Notes under the pieces: model-generated
Database searches by the model: none
Told to the model about the DNA's origin: nothing
What the model saw: only the letters and a program-made list of their open reading frames with translations
Translations under genes and position numbers: made by a program
Source of the DNA: Dryas octopetala
Taxonomy: Eukaryota; Streptophyta; Magnoliopsida; Rosales; Rosaceae
Reading direction: 5' to 3'
NCBI GenBank assembly: GCA_963921425.1
Contig: OY992835.1
Location: 14,818,001 to 14,882,000, forward strand
Length of the DNA stretch: 64,000 nt
Shown here: positions 25,200 through 38,881 of the stretch, piece after piece
Layout: each line of letters begins with the position of its first letter
How positions within the stretch are numbered: position 1 is the first letter of the stretch

Positions 25200-26521
25200 A
25201 GGGTCCAAAATCAACAAATTAATTAAAGTTTCTTCTTGGATTTGGAAGGGTCTTATGTGTAATCAAATTGTTAAATTTGGATTTACTTATAGCTTACATG
25301 CTTTAGGAAAACTTTTGATCATATAAATTAAGATGAATTATTTACAAACTAATTATTCATGCATAATATATAAAACTATGCATATAAAATTATAAAATTT
25401 TAATTATTTATTGTGCCTTCATAAGTGGTTTTTTTTTTTGGCCAGGCCCTCGCAAGTGCTTTAAATTTGTTGTGTTGCCTTGAACTCGTGTCATATTAAT
25501 GTCACATGTTGGTGTTGATGCTTCATGGTAGCTATGCAACTTGGATGAGTTCAACCCAAACTCATCCGAATCCAATCCCACTTTTGAATCTTCATATGGG
25601 AGGTTATAAAAAATATAATAAATTATTCAAAAGTCTTGCATGTTTTTTTAAAGTTTTTACCTACAAACCTAACAAATTAAAAAAGTAAATTTCAATCCAT
25701 CTGTCCGTGTACGCGCCCGCAAGGATGCAAAAATACACTACCGAGCGCTCGATGGATAGTTTGGATTTCTACTTAATTTTTGGGTCGGCTAGGGTTGACT
25801 TAAATTTCTTTCTCATTTTTTGTTTCTAATTAAAGCACCCTAAAAAATATGGATTGAGTTCAAGTTGAGAAAACCTCCAACCTAATTGAATTCAGGTTCA
25901 ACTCGGGAAGAGAGAGAGAGAAAGAGAGAGGCTTGCGCCAGTCAGCCACTAGTAGAGGGTTTGCCAGTGAAGGAGAGGGGGTGGTTGCCGGCAGCGTGGC
26001 TGTGCTGGGCTACAACATCTTCTTCTTCCTTTTCTAATTGTTATTTTTAAGTTCTGATTTCATTTAAGGGGGAGGCGAGAATTTTTTAGAGAAAAATTAC
26101 AGGGGAGGTATGCTATGCAAATACCACTCAACCCGCCTAACTTGTACCCTATTTCATAGAGACTTGGACTTATATTTTGGGTAAAGCATCTACCATCTAA
26201 TAGAATAGGTGGGGAAAAATATTGAAAAGCCTTTTTATAGGATGAGATACCTTGAACTTTAATAGGTGTTTATCTAAATTTTTAATCTTTAGATTTGCAA
26301 CACCTGGTGCTATAAGCTTCTCAGCTTCCATTTTGGTGATTCAAAATTAACAGGCTTGTGCTTCTTTTTTTTTGGCCAAGAACAGGCTTGTGCTTCAACC
26401 ACACAAGATATGACCAAATTTCTTATGCGCCATGTGCATGCGCATAAGAAACTATCCATCTCTAGAAAAAAGAAAAAGCCATTAAACTTACTGTCAATCA
26501 TCTTTTAAGAGAGAGAGTTCA
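25200..26521. other. Intergenic DNA between NAA15 and XRCC1
   Basis: No gene was recognised. A GA-rich run (25908-25931) is followed by a short GC-richer stretch with no clear frame. Near 26340-26410 the word GCTTGTGCTTC is duplicated. The last part before 26522 is the presumed 3' UTR of XRCC1 on the minus strand. Confidence 0.5.
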
Positions 26522-29500
26522 CTAAACATTAGGGATCTTAGAAGCTATGGTATTATATGCAAGGTCTATTTCCTCTTCTGTCATCTCAATCGTTCCATCA
26601 CTCTCATATCCTGCGGCACCACTGCATGCTTCAGTTCTCCCACTGTCCCTCTCTTGTCTTCCAGTCTTTGGTTTTTTCTTCTTGTTTGCAGAAACATCAT
26701 CTAAATTATTAAGTTCCACCTCGTAAATTCGTTTACAATCCATAGCCTGTCTGCAAAGATCTTCCTTTGATATTTCCGCTGAGTTATTTCCCATGCCCTC
26801 GAGCTTTGCCAGCTCTTCCACTACACGAGGAATGAAATTCCATTGCTCAGTTATTTGCTGGATGTCCTGAAAAGTACAAACAGATTCATCATTCATAAAT
26901 GGGATTTGGGGATAAAGCACCATTTTGTTGTCATTCTCATAATAAATTGTCAATGGATAGTGGAGAGCGTCAATGGGTTTCTTCTAAGTAGTTAATGGAT
27001 TAGTTTCGTCACTTCTTTAATAACATCAATCACCATGCAGCTGGATGACAAAAAATTCTTTTGCAACTAGGATGTTCTCAAGTCAAAGTTCGAAATATAA
27101 CTAGGATTAGTTGCAGGAAATGCAGAAATGCTTATATGATCTCATGATCAAATCAGTCCCTTGGGTGACATCTGTTGATTTTACAAATATATATCATCCC
27201 TATTTATAATGATTTTCACTGCACCTGTGAATAGAACATGATCCAAGCTCTGCATATAAGAGCACAAGCTGTCTCATTTACAAAATAAATGCAAACATAA
27301 TCTGCTAAAAAAATGAAAAGTAAAAAGAAAAGAACTTTTACTTTTTCACATAGGTGAGGAGAAGGAAGTATGCAAGAACAAAGTTTAACACTAGTTCAGA
27401 AGACCAAAGTGTGTTTCTGTAAGGAATACCTGCTTTTGTTCAAGAGAATCTATTGCATCTTGCAAACAAGTTAAAATTCCTTGAGCAGCTATTTGCTTGA
27501 TCTCATCTGGCTCTGGCTGTAACAGGTAAAAGAGCAGAATAAAGACCAGACTTATGTGGGATATATTCTGAATAATCCCAAACCCCTGAGTCTTGTACAG
27601 AATGCCAAAAAAAAAAAATAACACACCCCTCAACCGTCTACTACGGTACTACATATGGGTTGGAAAGAAGACATAATTTCTAAAATTAGAAGTGAAATTG
27701 TGTCAACACACATCATCTGCTAAAAATGATTGTTTTGAGCTCCAGCAGACTCACTGTTGACAAAACAAAACTATATTTCAGGACGCATGCAAACAATGCA
27801 CAAGGAGTAGAATGCTGATAACCTTTTCTTCTTGACTCTCCAGCCATGAAATTGTCTTATTCAAATCATCAACTGCCCACTTCTTCACTTTAGAAGGAGA
27901 AAAGCACTCTTTAACAGAATTAGAAGCTTTAGTCTGCTAAAATATACACCAGAAACAAAACAGCATTGGTTTTTATAGAAATAATTGCATCCCACTTTAG
28001 TTGAAATGCTGCTACAAAAAAACTACAAAATTGAAGTAGAGACTGAAACACAATTTTAACATTATTTATATTTTTTTAGAGGACATTTTAACATTAAACT
28101 AGTTAAAACATACCTTTGAAGTTGCTGAGGCAGTTGCTTTCGAATGCGAATCAACATCTTGCTTCTTAGATTTACTAGGTTGGAATACTTTTTGGTCTGA
28201 AAGCAGTCACTAAAGCATGGTTGGTTATATATATACAACAACAATAAAAATCTTAAGACCAAATAATGACCAACAAAAATATTCTTAATGAGATATGAAG
28301 AGTTCAATTTATCATGAGAGAATTAAAGCTTACAATAAGGCCAATCAATATTGTAAAAATATGACCAATTATACTCACGTAATCAATTTTAATACATGGT
28401 TGCTAAACCCTGAATCAAATTTCTGAAAAAAAAATAAAAATATTAGTAAATCATGAACATAAATTATTTTTACCATTGAAACAAATGCATGCTTCTTTCC
28501 TATTTCATATTTCAATCAATCATATTTTAAAGGCCACCATCTTATCTATCTTTTTCATGATTCTCTTAATAGTTTGGTGAAAGTGTGGAACCATAATAAC
28601 ATAACAAGATGTTGGACTATTCGAGTGACAAAACATGATATCGGACTATTCAAGTGAACATAACATAAATGAAACAAATGAAAAATTAAGAAAAGAGTGC
28701 ATTTTTTTTGTACAGAATTGTGACATCGAACAGATACTTTTGCTACAAATGTTAACTGCCAACACAGACAAATTACTTTACCATGGCTGATTCCATGGGG
28801 AACACTGCTTTTACGCCAGGGCTTCCCCGGGTGCATAAGGTAACTTTCAATATCAACAAGCTTCTTCTGTGTGTAACACTCTGATATCCATTCCTAATAT
28901 GAACAAACTAGATACCATTAGATAATTACAAAGTTTAAACTGCCTACCATAAAATAATTGATGAAGCATCCGCATTGAGCATGATTAGAGAAACATAATT
29001 GCTTGTTTTAGTGAGATGGGACATGTCCTATTGGTATTGAATACTCCATACCTGAAATTTTTGGAGCATCCATGCTTCATAGTTGAGTGCCATATTGGCA
29101 ACTTATTGATATGCAAACAACTAACAGTACAAGTCAATGGCTAAGGAGAAATTATCATTTTGGACAGGATAATAATACTACAGAAAAAGGAACTGGTGAA
29201 AAACCAAAATAACACTACAGAGTAATCAGTGCCAATAGGACATAGCATATACAATAGCAGTTTTACTTTAGTTACATTCAAACTATTTTCTTAAAAACTC
29301 GGCTTTATGGGACATAAGTAATCAAGAAGTGCATATATTAACAAGTCAAAAGACCATGAGATAGTCTCTCAATTGATCGTAGCCTGCATTAAATTATGAA
29401 CCATCTCAATTGACTAAACAAAGAATGCACTTCTATACAGAAGACCAATTAAATACTCAAATCAATTGTCTATATTTAAAAGAAAAATTAGAAACCTTTG

Positions 29501-30051
29501 AAACTATAGTTCCACAATCTGCCTCAACTTGTCGAAACTTTGGGGTGTTTGGAAATGCACAAACCAATAGAGTGCAATCTGAACTCCAGTCAGGCTGATA
29601 ATCTGCTCCCATTTCCAAGGCCTGTGACCGCAAAATGCTGCGCTCAGGATTAACAAACCCAGATAGTACAAACACTACTCCTTCCTGCGCATATAACAAT
29701 TACAATATTAGCCTAACACCAGCAAGTCAGATGACAAACAGAACCATTCAACTTGAAAAATCTCATTCCATACTATATATCGACTACCATAAGTTTGGAA
29801 AAGTTTGTGGTTCCCGAACTGGATGCGGAAGATTTCTTGCTGTTATTGATATCCTTAGAAGGTGTACTTCCACGCCCTTTGGCATGCCTTGGATTTTCAC
29901 CCTCATAACTTTCCTCACCTTCACGAGCTGCTCCAGTTGGTTTCTTTTCAGGAGACTCACTCTCATTGTCTCTTGAACTAATCCATGAAGGAAGGTTTCG
30001 CTTCCCAGCCTTATTAGCACCATTGCCCTGGCTTGTTTGCGAATGAGACAT
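26522..30051 (-). CDS. XRCC1: DNA-repair protein XRCC1, plant single-BRCT form, 7 exons, complete
   Basis: Exons in gene order: 29788-30051, 29496-29684, 28782-28893, 28114-28196, 27823-27933, 27430-27516, 26522-26866. All are GT-AG with matching phases, giving 396 residues. The N-terminus is disordered and basic (RNLPSWISSRDNESESPEKK). A BRCT domain spans about 89-185: EGVVFVLSGFVNPERSILRS, GADYQPDWSSDCTLLVCAFP, then EWISECYTQKKLVDIESYLM. An acidic helical C-terminus includes LTCLQDAIDSLEQKQ and TIEMTEEEIDLAYN. XRCC1 is the scaffold of single-strand-break and base-excision repair; the BRCT corresponds to the central poly(ADP-ribose)-binding one of animals. Neither the animal N-terminal Pol-beta-binding domain nor the second, Lig3-binding BRCT is present, as expected in plants. 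It lies just upstream of NAA15 on the same strand. Confidence 0.94.
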
Positions 30052-31360
30052 ATTGAATACCACTAAAATGCTCCAAATGCTTCTAAATCAAAAGCTATAC
30101 AAAATGGGCAGGTACCCAGGTAGACTAGCTCCACCATGATGCCATGGCATATGCCTACAATTGATAACATGACTGAATGACTCGCAAAGTGTTGCAAATT
30201 CTAATCATAGTAATAAAAATAAATTTACAATCTTGATAGTCATGTAGTAATATGAGATAGCATCAAATCAGTTAAAAATTTCCAATTCAAAATACAGATA
30301 CGAATAATAGATACTTGCAAAGAAAAGAAAATTCTTGAGTCATCAACATGCACCCATGATACTACCACAATGAAAATTACAGAAACCCAAAAAAAAAAAA
30401 AAAAACTTTATCAATAAAATGGCTGTTCTTGAGTTTTACAGTTGGGTTTGGGGAAAAAAAAGAGTAAGCCCTAATTGCAGGAAGAGAGTAAATAGAGACT
30501 GGAATTACTTACTGACACTGTTAGCTTCTCTTTCACTTGGGGATACTCCGATACTGGAATGGTTCCAAGTCCGTACAGAAGTTGGGTTATGCTTGGATTT
30601 GCTCAGCTGCTCTGTGATTGTTTATGGTTTGGTGCTACGACCCCAATACTAAGGAGTATTTGCGTCTGGCCTCCAGTATGTAATTTCGTATTTGCAATTC
30701 ATTGGCATATTGCCAATATTTTGATTTTTGAGATAAGTTTTAGCAAATGAATAAAATAATAGCAAATTACAAATAAATTAATAAAATATTTGAAAATTTC
30801 ATAATAATCAAAATATAATTTAAGTTCCATAATGGTCACTTTTACATATTTGCTAATTACATAAGACCATAATTTGAGAGGCCCAATACTATTCCTCCTA
30901 TTAAATTACTATCATGCCCTTCAATTAGTTTGATTCCATTTTAAAAATGGTGATTGTCACACACACCATCACTAAGTTTAAAAATGAAAACTGCATAACA
31001 TTAACAATTGAAAAATGGCAACTTTGTGATAGTTATCAATTAAGAAAAGAGTAATTGTGTGATATTTACCAAATAAAAAATGAAAAAACAATAACTGTCA
31101 CACAATTACCAATTAAAAAATGATGACTATCACTCAGTTACCAATTGAAAAACAGAAACTGTGTGACGATTACCAATTAAAAAACAGTAAATGTGTAACA
31201 ATTACTAATTAAAAAAATAATATGTGATTGTTATTGACCTATATGTAATTTTTAAAAATCGAACATTGCTGAATTCAACATAGTGGCAGGATCCGTAAAT
31301 TCTTTTTACTTTTTATTCGGTTGTTAATTCACATAGTTTCTCTTAATTTTATTTTGGTCA
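30052..31360. other. Upstream region of XRCC1 and AT-rich spacer
   Basis: 30052-30700 holds the presumed XRCC1 leader and promoter on the minus strand; its transcription start was not resolved. From about 30985 to 31215 a degenerate tandem repeat of 40-45 bp recurs, built from ACCAATTAAAAA and GTGTGAC-type words. No gene was seen. Confidence 0.5.
30985..31215. repeat. Degenerate tandem repeat, unit about 40-45 bp
   Basis: Words of the form ACCAATTAAAAAA, then a variable CAGTAACTG-type stretch, then TGTGTGACAATT recur about five times with substitutions. No coding potential. Confidence 0.65.
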
Positions 31361-32235
31361 ATAGCGACTAGGGCTGCCCATCGGTCGGTTTGGATCGGTA
31401 TTGGGGCTTACCAAACTAAAATAAAAAAATTCGGTATTTTTCGATTTCAGTATTTTTTTGTTCGGTAATTTTTGGTAAACTTCAATTTTCGGTTCGATTT
31501 TGGTAACTTTGGTAAATGATACTTTTGATTTACTTCGGTATATCTTCAGTTCATTTTCGGTTTACTTCAGTATATCTTCAATTCATTTTTAGTTTAATTA
31601 TAATAATATTAATTATTATATACCAATATAAATTAAAATTTAATCAAATATGATGCATAAAATATATAGAAAATTAGGATTAAATACCAAATTTCAATAA
31701 TATTTTGGTATAGCATGAATACCATATAATATTTCAATTGAACTACCAAATTTAAATGTAGTTTTTTAGATTAGGTCACAAATATGTTGGCCCATTTGAT
31801 TTGAGTCTTTTCCATTTAACATTTTTGTCCTTTGGCCCACATACGATGAATGTTAGTTAAAATTTATAAGGTTTTGACAAAATTGCCTTTGATGCTTTTA
31901 TATTATCTTGAAAATTTGCTAATGTAGTCTTAACTTCACATTTAGTTGTGACTGTACGATACTCACAACTTCAAATTTAGTTGTGACTGAACGACAATCA
32001 CATTTAAGTTGTGAGACATTCACAGTTAAGTTGTGACTTAATTGAATTTTTTTTAGAGAAATTATACTACAATATAGTATAAATAGAGGTCAAAACAATA
32101 CTTTTACTTAAAATAATATATAGTATAGTGGTGTGAGTTATCTCTTTCAATTTACCAAAACAATCACAGTTAAGTTGTGACTGGATTGATTTTTTTTAAT
32201 ACAATATAATATAAATTAATGTAATATTTTTTTTT

Positions 32236-32976
32236 GCATAAATTCAATTTAGACACATAACTATATAAGCTATTTCAACGGGGTCCATGAACTTTAAAAT
32301 ATTTCAAATATACACCCGATCTATTATCTAAATTGAAAAATGAATTTTTGTCCATTGATTCGTTGAGAGATCAGTTAAATGACAGCTTGGCTTTTGCTGA
32401 CCGGGATTACTTGGCGATGTGGCGCTATCTCAGCAAACATTTCCCACCAAATGAGCGACACATGCCCACAATTTAATAATAACAAAGAGAGAGAGAGAGT
32501 TTATGGGCCTGTGTCAGGGGTTAGGTGGACCCGTGTCGCTCATTTCCCGCCAAATGAGCTACACGGGTCCACCTAACCCCTGACACGGGTCCACAAACTC
32601 ATCATCTCTTTCTCGCTCGTTGAACACAAGTGAAGGATTTATATTCGAATTTGGAGGAAAACGTGATGTTTTTGGGAGACTAAATGGTCAGGAGAGCGTT
32701 CGACGAGCGGGAAAGAGGTGATGGGTGTGTGGGCTCATGTCAAGTGGACATGTGTTGCTCATTTGGCTGGAATGTATGCTAAGTTGGTGCAATGTCGCCA
32801 ATTAATCCTCGTTAGCAAAAGCCAAGCTGACATTTAACTGATCTCTCAATAAATTGATGGACGGAATTTCATTTTTCAATTTACATAATAAATCAGGTGC
32901 ATATTTGAAATATTTGAAAGTTCGTGGACCCCGTTGAAATAACATATATAGTTATGTGTCTAAATTGAATTTATGC
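32236..32976. mobile_element. Fold-back element with arms of about 170 bp
   Basis: The left arm starts GCATAAATTCAATTTAGAC and includes TTAAATGACAGCTTGGCTTT. The right arm is its near-complete reverse complement, ending GTCTAAATTGAATTTATGC. The centre holds a second strong hairpin (32513-32590). Long arms and a small non-coding core suggest a MULE-type or other fold-back MITE. No target duplication was settled because the flanks are T-rich. Confidence 0.75.
32513..32590. repeat. Near-perfect hairpin inside the fold-back element
   Basis: GGGTTAGGTGGACCCGTGT on the left arm is the exact reverse complement of ACACGGGTCCACCTAACCC on the right arm, and the match extends a few bases further on each side. 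The loop is about 25 bases around CTCATTTCCCGCC. It is GC-rich compared with its surroundings. Confidence 0.85.
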
Positions 32977-33356
32977 CTTTTTTATTTATTGTAATGACAT
33001 GTGATGTAATATTTGTAAATTCTAATACCTTTTACTTTATTAATTTGTTTGACTTTTCAACTAGTACCTAATTTAAAATGCTATTTAATTTTGGTACATA
33101 AACTAAAAAGTTATTGAAATTTAGTAGTTACAATCAATGAACCTTAAAATATAATGTTTGATGAATATATATTTGCACGAGTAGTTTTGGTAGTTTAGTA
33201 TAGTACTAGTATTAATTGCAATAATATTAATATTAGTAATAATATATACTAGTATAATTAGTTTAATAATATGTATTAGTACATATCCTATTAATTTATT
33301 ATATCTTTATATATATATATACCGAGAAATATGAGCAGATAGATATATATATATAG

Positions 33357-33751
33357 GAGTGCTCTAAAGTTAACCAGTTAGTAAGTTAATACGAAGCTAA
33401 TCATGCTTTTGGGCTCATCACATAACTAATCTCATAATCCGAACCATCAATTATTTAGGCTCTACTTCAAAGATCATTATTGCAAAAAATCATCTAAATC
33501 GAAAATTATGTAGTCATCTAATTGAGATCAAATAAATAGACGATCAGTATTTTCGATAAAAGCATATAAATAGTTGTTATTATAATCAAATGGCTAAATA
33601 ACTTTCGATTTTAGAGATTTTTTACAGGGATGATCTTTGAAGTAGGGCCTAAAAAATAAACGGTTCAGATTTTGAGATTACATTGTATAGTGGGCCCAAC
33701 ATGGTGGTTAGCTTTGTATTAACTTACTAACCAGTTAGTTTTAGAGCATTC
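33357..33751. mobile_element. MITE of about 395 bp
   Basis: Left end GAGTGCTCTAAAGTTAACC with GTTAGTAAGTTAATAC matches the reverse complement of GTATTAACTTACTAACC with TTTTAGAGCATTC at the right. Further inverted matches run inward (AAAATCATCTAAATCGAAA against TTTCGATTTTAGAGATTTT). Both flanks are TATA-type repeats, so the target duplication is ambiguous. It lies inside the hAT-like shell, 39 bases from the Pack-MULE. Confidence 0.8.
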
Positions 33752-34044
33752 GTGTATATATATATATATTTATATGCATTATTTACCTAAGGGAAAATGT
33801 TAGCAAAAGGACTATAAATATACACCTATTTTTAGTTGAGGATCCCGATTTCACTTTGATTCAATTAAGAACTATAATTTTTCAAATGGCTCAATCAAGT
33901 ACATTCCGTCATGTCTGTCACATTTACTGTTAAAACTGATCACGTGACCCTCACGTGACCAATTTATAAGGGCAAAAAAGTCTTTTCTCCCCTTCCCTCC
34001 CTTCCCCTCCCCTCTCTTTTCTCTTGTATCTCTGCACGCCATCC

Positions 34045-37000
34045 TGAAACACCCCAAACCTCGGGCCCATGAAAAATACTGAACATCAAACTGTTAAATC
34101 TGCTTTCTCTTATTTTTGAGCCATACACAACAACATAAGTAAATATAATTCTGTCAAAAACATTTTTAAACAAACCGCTGAGTAAAAACAATTAAATAAA
34201 TCTTTCTGGGTCCCACTGCCTCGTCTTCTTCCCACTGCTTCCTCAGTCTGCTTAACCTACAAAACACAAATCATACACCACATCCATGGTGTACCAGGTT
34301 ATACGACAAACCCGGTAAGCACACTAGAGCTCGTATGAGTGAAAGGACTTAAACTATAATCCTCAAATAATCCTTCAATTTCCATGCTAAAAAATAATCC
34401 ACAATAGTATCCAAAATAAACATAATTCCTCAAATTCACATCTTAAATCCCATCAATAAATAATAATCCTCATTCTGGCAAATCAATTGCCTAAACGTCA
34501 ACTATTAACCTCAATCTCGAATCATACACATCCTAACTCATAATCTCAATGCATAATCCATCATCACTTCCATCCTCAAGATTCAAGCCTAGACTTACCC
34601 AGTCCTAGTCAAATCAAGTCCTAACAAACAAAAGCACGCGAGCACACAGCAACAAAACAGACTATCTAATTTCACTCACGTCGCTCCTTGAAATCCCCCA
34701 GCTTTAATATCTTTTCACAAATTCATTTTTTAAATCATCTCAAAACTGTAAATCAAACTCTGAAAAGCAAATAATACTCTGAAGCTGTAAAACTATTAAA
34801 ATATCTTAAACAGTACGCAATGCCTTTCTGAAACTATCATTTAAAACATTTACTGATGTAATTTCATTTCGCAAAATGCTCCACAAACTGAAATCTCACG
34901 CCACACTAGTACCCGGGGAACTGCTGGTCATACACTGCCGAGTCATCTCTAGGCAAGTGTAGAGCAAATCTATACCTGCTGTGATGCTGGTCATACACCG
35001 CCAGTTAGGCAAGTGCAGAGCAAATGCTGGTCGTACACTGCCAACTAGGCAAGTGCAGAGCAAATGTCATGCTGGTCGTACACCGCCAACTAGGTAAGTG
35101 CAGAGCGAGTGCTGGTCGTACACCGCCGAGTCATCTCTAGGCGAGTGCAGAGCAATATATACCTGCATGCTGGTCATACACCGCCGAGTCATCTCTAGGC
35201 GAGTGCAGAGCAATACATACCTGCTGAAGGGGGTACTAGTATGGCGGTTTGAAACCGCTTCTGTATATCTCAATCAACAACCTCTCAAAAACTACTCCAG
35301 ATAAAAACTGAAATTTAAATCTTCCCATAAATCCGCTTAAATAAAATTATTCTCAAATTGTGAAAGCTGCTCGATCAAAATCATTTTCTAAAGGACAGAA
35401 ATTTATTAATAAAACTTCCCCAAAATAATACCAAAACCTTTCCCAGAAAACTGTCCATACTCAAATAAATCAAGAAAAGAGTTAAATTATAAAATGTACA
35501 AAACATTTCGAAAACCAAGGATCCACTCACAGTCTACCCTGAACTATACTGAAACCTTTTCGAAATTGATTCCTATTCACGACCCCTTCCTCACTTGTTT
35601 GTCATTCCTACTCACAGTCTATTGTATGATAATTGCTTAATCCTCACTTAATCCTTTAGTCTCAATCTTCGTCAATTCCTTCTCATGGTCTGAACCCTAT
35701 ACTTGGCTTCCTTTAACATAAAGCATCAAATCACACAAAACCGACGATTTATTAACGGTACTCTACATTAAAAGACCGATACGTTTCGCTCACAATTTAT
35801 CTACGTAAAAGACAGAAATACCTTTCACGGTGCCATTGCTCGGATACCAAATCCGGCAGCATAACGGCATCGTGAATGAGATTTCCCGAGCCCATGTACC
35901 TGTTAAGACCAGACAACCAACATTTAAATATTCAGAGTTCACAACTTCCGTTCAACGACTGAAATGGACGGTAACCACCACGCACGGTGGCTGGCCAGCC
36001 CCTAACAACACACAAACACTCACCAATATGCAAACAAACCCTAGAATTGGCCTTCAGATGTCCTGGGGAGGCTGATTGACAAGGAAAATCACCCGACCCG
36101 CCGCTACAAGTGGCGGAGCCGACGGTGGCACAAACTTAAAAATACCCAAATTCAACTCCAAACAATCCTAATCATATAATAGAACCTTTAATTGCACAAA
36201 AACAACACGAATTTGAATCCAATTTCAAGATATTCGAAAATAACATAAACCCTAAAATCGAATTTCTAAAATCTCAAAATTGAACATCAACACCTTAGGG
36301 GAAAGATTACCCGTACCTAGAGGATCGATTTTGTCAACTGGATCGATGGCCAATTATCGCCGGAAACGCCGGAATCGGCGGTGGAAGCCGCCGGCTTTTG
36401 CATTGTCGATTCGCCGCCGTGAGCGATCACCGGAGCAAGGGGGTGACGCTGCTGGACTCGCCGGAGCTTGGGGAAGAGAACCCAAGTGGTCGTCGGCCTC
36501 GAACCCACCGGAAAAATTGAGTCGCCGTCGAGAGCTTCGTTCAGAAACGGCGTCGCTGCGCCGCCGTTGCGGCTTGGTTGGCTGATCGGACCCCACTGGA
36601 AGGTCGGCGGCGTGGAGGCGAGTCCAACGCCGGTCAGATCACTGAAATCCGGCGCCGGACGACCGAGGGTCGAGGAGAGAGGTCACGGGGAAGAGAGAGA
36701 GAGCCAGCCGAGAGAGAGAAAACCAGCGGGGAGAGAGGGATCGGGGGAGGAGAGAGAGAGAAGAGGGAGGCTGAGGTGGTGCCGTCGCCGTCTCCTGGCC
36801 GGACGGTGAGGGAAGCAGGCCGGAGAGGAGAGGGTGCCAGGGGAGGGGCGTCGGGGAGAGATAACAGGGAGAGAGAGTGAGGCGTGAGATGAGAGAGAAA
36901 AGTCCAGAATTTTCTGGATTTTGGGTATTTAAAACCCACTCCTACCAAATTACAAAATTGCTCTTCCCTTCAAATGCTCGTATCTCTCAAACTATAACTC

Positions 37001-37117
37001 TGTTTTATACGTGCTTCGTGTCTACGAACTCGTAGACTCGAGATCTATCAAACGGACCCAAGGTCAAAGACGAAAGTCCATTAGTTTTAAAAGTCAACTT
37101 TGGGTCGGGTCGTTACA
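34045..37117 (-). mobile_element. Solo LTR of a retrotransposon, 3.07 kb, inserted in the Pack-MULE
   Basis: It is bounded by TGAAACACCCC at the left and GTCGTTACA at the right (read on the minus strand: TGTAACGACCCGACCC ... GGTGTTTCA), with 5-bp direct repeats CATCC at 34040-34044 and 37118-37122. No second LTR copy and no gag-pol are present, so it is a solo LTR left by recombination. On the minus strand a TTTAAATAC TATA-like word at about 36925-36933 is followed by a CT-rich stretch resembling a transcribed leader. The interior holds a tandem repeat (34924-35226) and a GC-rich zone (36340-36880) whose open frames are not conserved proteins. Confidence 0.85.
34924..35226. repeat. Tandem repeat of six units inside the solo LTR
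   Basis: Six units starting CTGGTCRTACACYGCC and ending AAGTGCAGAGC (or GAGTGCAGAGC) follow each other. Short units are about 40 bases and long ones about 58, the latter with an extra GAGTCATCTCTAGG segment and a TATACCTGC tail. The units seem to have spread by unequal exchange within the LTR. Confidence 0.85.
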
Positions 37118-37258
37118 CATCCCCCCCTCCCCCACCCGTCCCAGCCTTGGCTCCATCTAGCTCCACCACCTCAACCCAGCCCCGGCCCCGTCGCAAAACC
37201 CAATCACACCCAGCCCCGGCGCCATCTCTCATATCTCTACGCGCCATCCTTCCTCCTA

Positions 37259-37726
<468 letters not shown>

Positions 37727-38593
37727 TTAGTGCGGCTGGGTGTGGTGGACGAGGCTGGGGCTGGGTTTGACTGGGACAGGGCCGGGGCTGGGTTGGGGTG
37801 GTGGAGCTGGATGGGGCCGGGGCTGGGCTGGGACTGGTGGGGGAGGGGGGAGGGATGGCGATGGTATAGGGGGAGGAGGGGGCGGGGATGGGTGACTGTG
37901 ACGGGGGAGGGGGAGCTGGTTGGGGGGCAGAGAGAAAAGAGAGGGGGGAGGGGAGGGGAGAAAAGACTTTTTTGCCCTTATAAATTGGTCACGTGAGGGT
38001 CACGTGACCAATTCTTAACGGTAAATGTGACAGACATGACGGAATGTACTTGATTGAGCCATTTGAAAAATTATAGTCCTTAATTGAATCAAAGTGAAAT
38101 CGGGATTCTCAACTAAAAATAGGGGTATATTTATAGTCCTTTTGCTAACATTTTCCCTTTACCTAAAAATGAGATTCTTATTTTCCTAAAAATAATAACA
38201 TTTACTTTATTAGAGAGTGACTTTATATCTTAACTCACACTTTTGATAATATTAATATAATAACATTATACAATTATATCTTCTTATAGTTGTTTAATAT
38301 ATTAGTAATTTAATATTTATTATACCACTAACATAATAGTATTATATAAGCGTATATAACTAAATTTCGGTAATTGTTTCAATTTTTTCGGTAATAATCA
38401 ATTCGTTTTATTTTAGTAATAATTTTTGAAATCGGTCGATTTACTAACTTTTTTTGGTTTTTACTAAAACCAAATCAATTTTTTTTTGTTTCAAATTTCT
38501 AATTTTCGAATTGTGACAATCGGTATACTAAACCAAAAAAATTCGGTCGGTAGTCGATTGGTTCGGTAAAAACCAAACTAAAAGGCAGCCCTA

Positions 38594-38881
38594 ATAGTGA
38601 TTATCATGGTATTTTGAAAAAATAATATTGAAAATATTTATTATTTTTTTTGTAATTGACCCATAAAATAAGTGCCATATTTGTAATCTCTCTGTGGCTT
38701 TGGACCTTGGTTGTTGTGGGGAGCGCAGTGTAAAAAAGCATAACCTGAGGAACACATCTGCAAAAAAGGAGTAAAAATTTCACTCAAAACGCTCGCACGC
38801 TGCACCACTCCACTCCACTCCCGCTCAATCTCCACTTTCGAATCACACTTTCTCTGACTTAGGGCTCTCCTGAAATGTGAG
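38594..38881 (+). promoter_or_regulatory. CENP-C 5' leader with a minimal AUG-stop uORF
   Basis: Between the hAT target duplication and the CENP-C start lies about 280 bp with CT-rich leader-like sequence from about 38780. At 38875-38880 ATG is immediately followed by TGA, ending one base before the main ATG at 38882. Such AUG-stop elements can hold ribosomes at the start-stop site. No clear TATA box was found. The hAT nest lies only about 280 bp upstream of the ATG and may have displaced the ancestral distal promoter. Confidence 0.55.

Noticed and set aside
36280..36948. Arg- and Glu-rich open frames of about 100 residues
   Set aside because: They lie in the GC/GA-rich part of the solo LTR, overlap on both strands and match no family I know.
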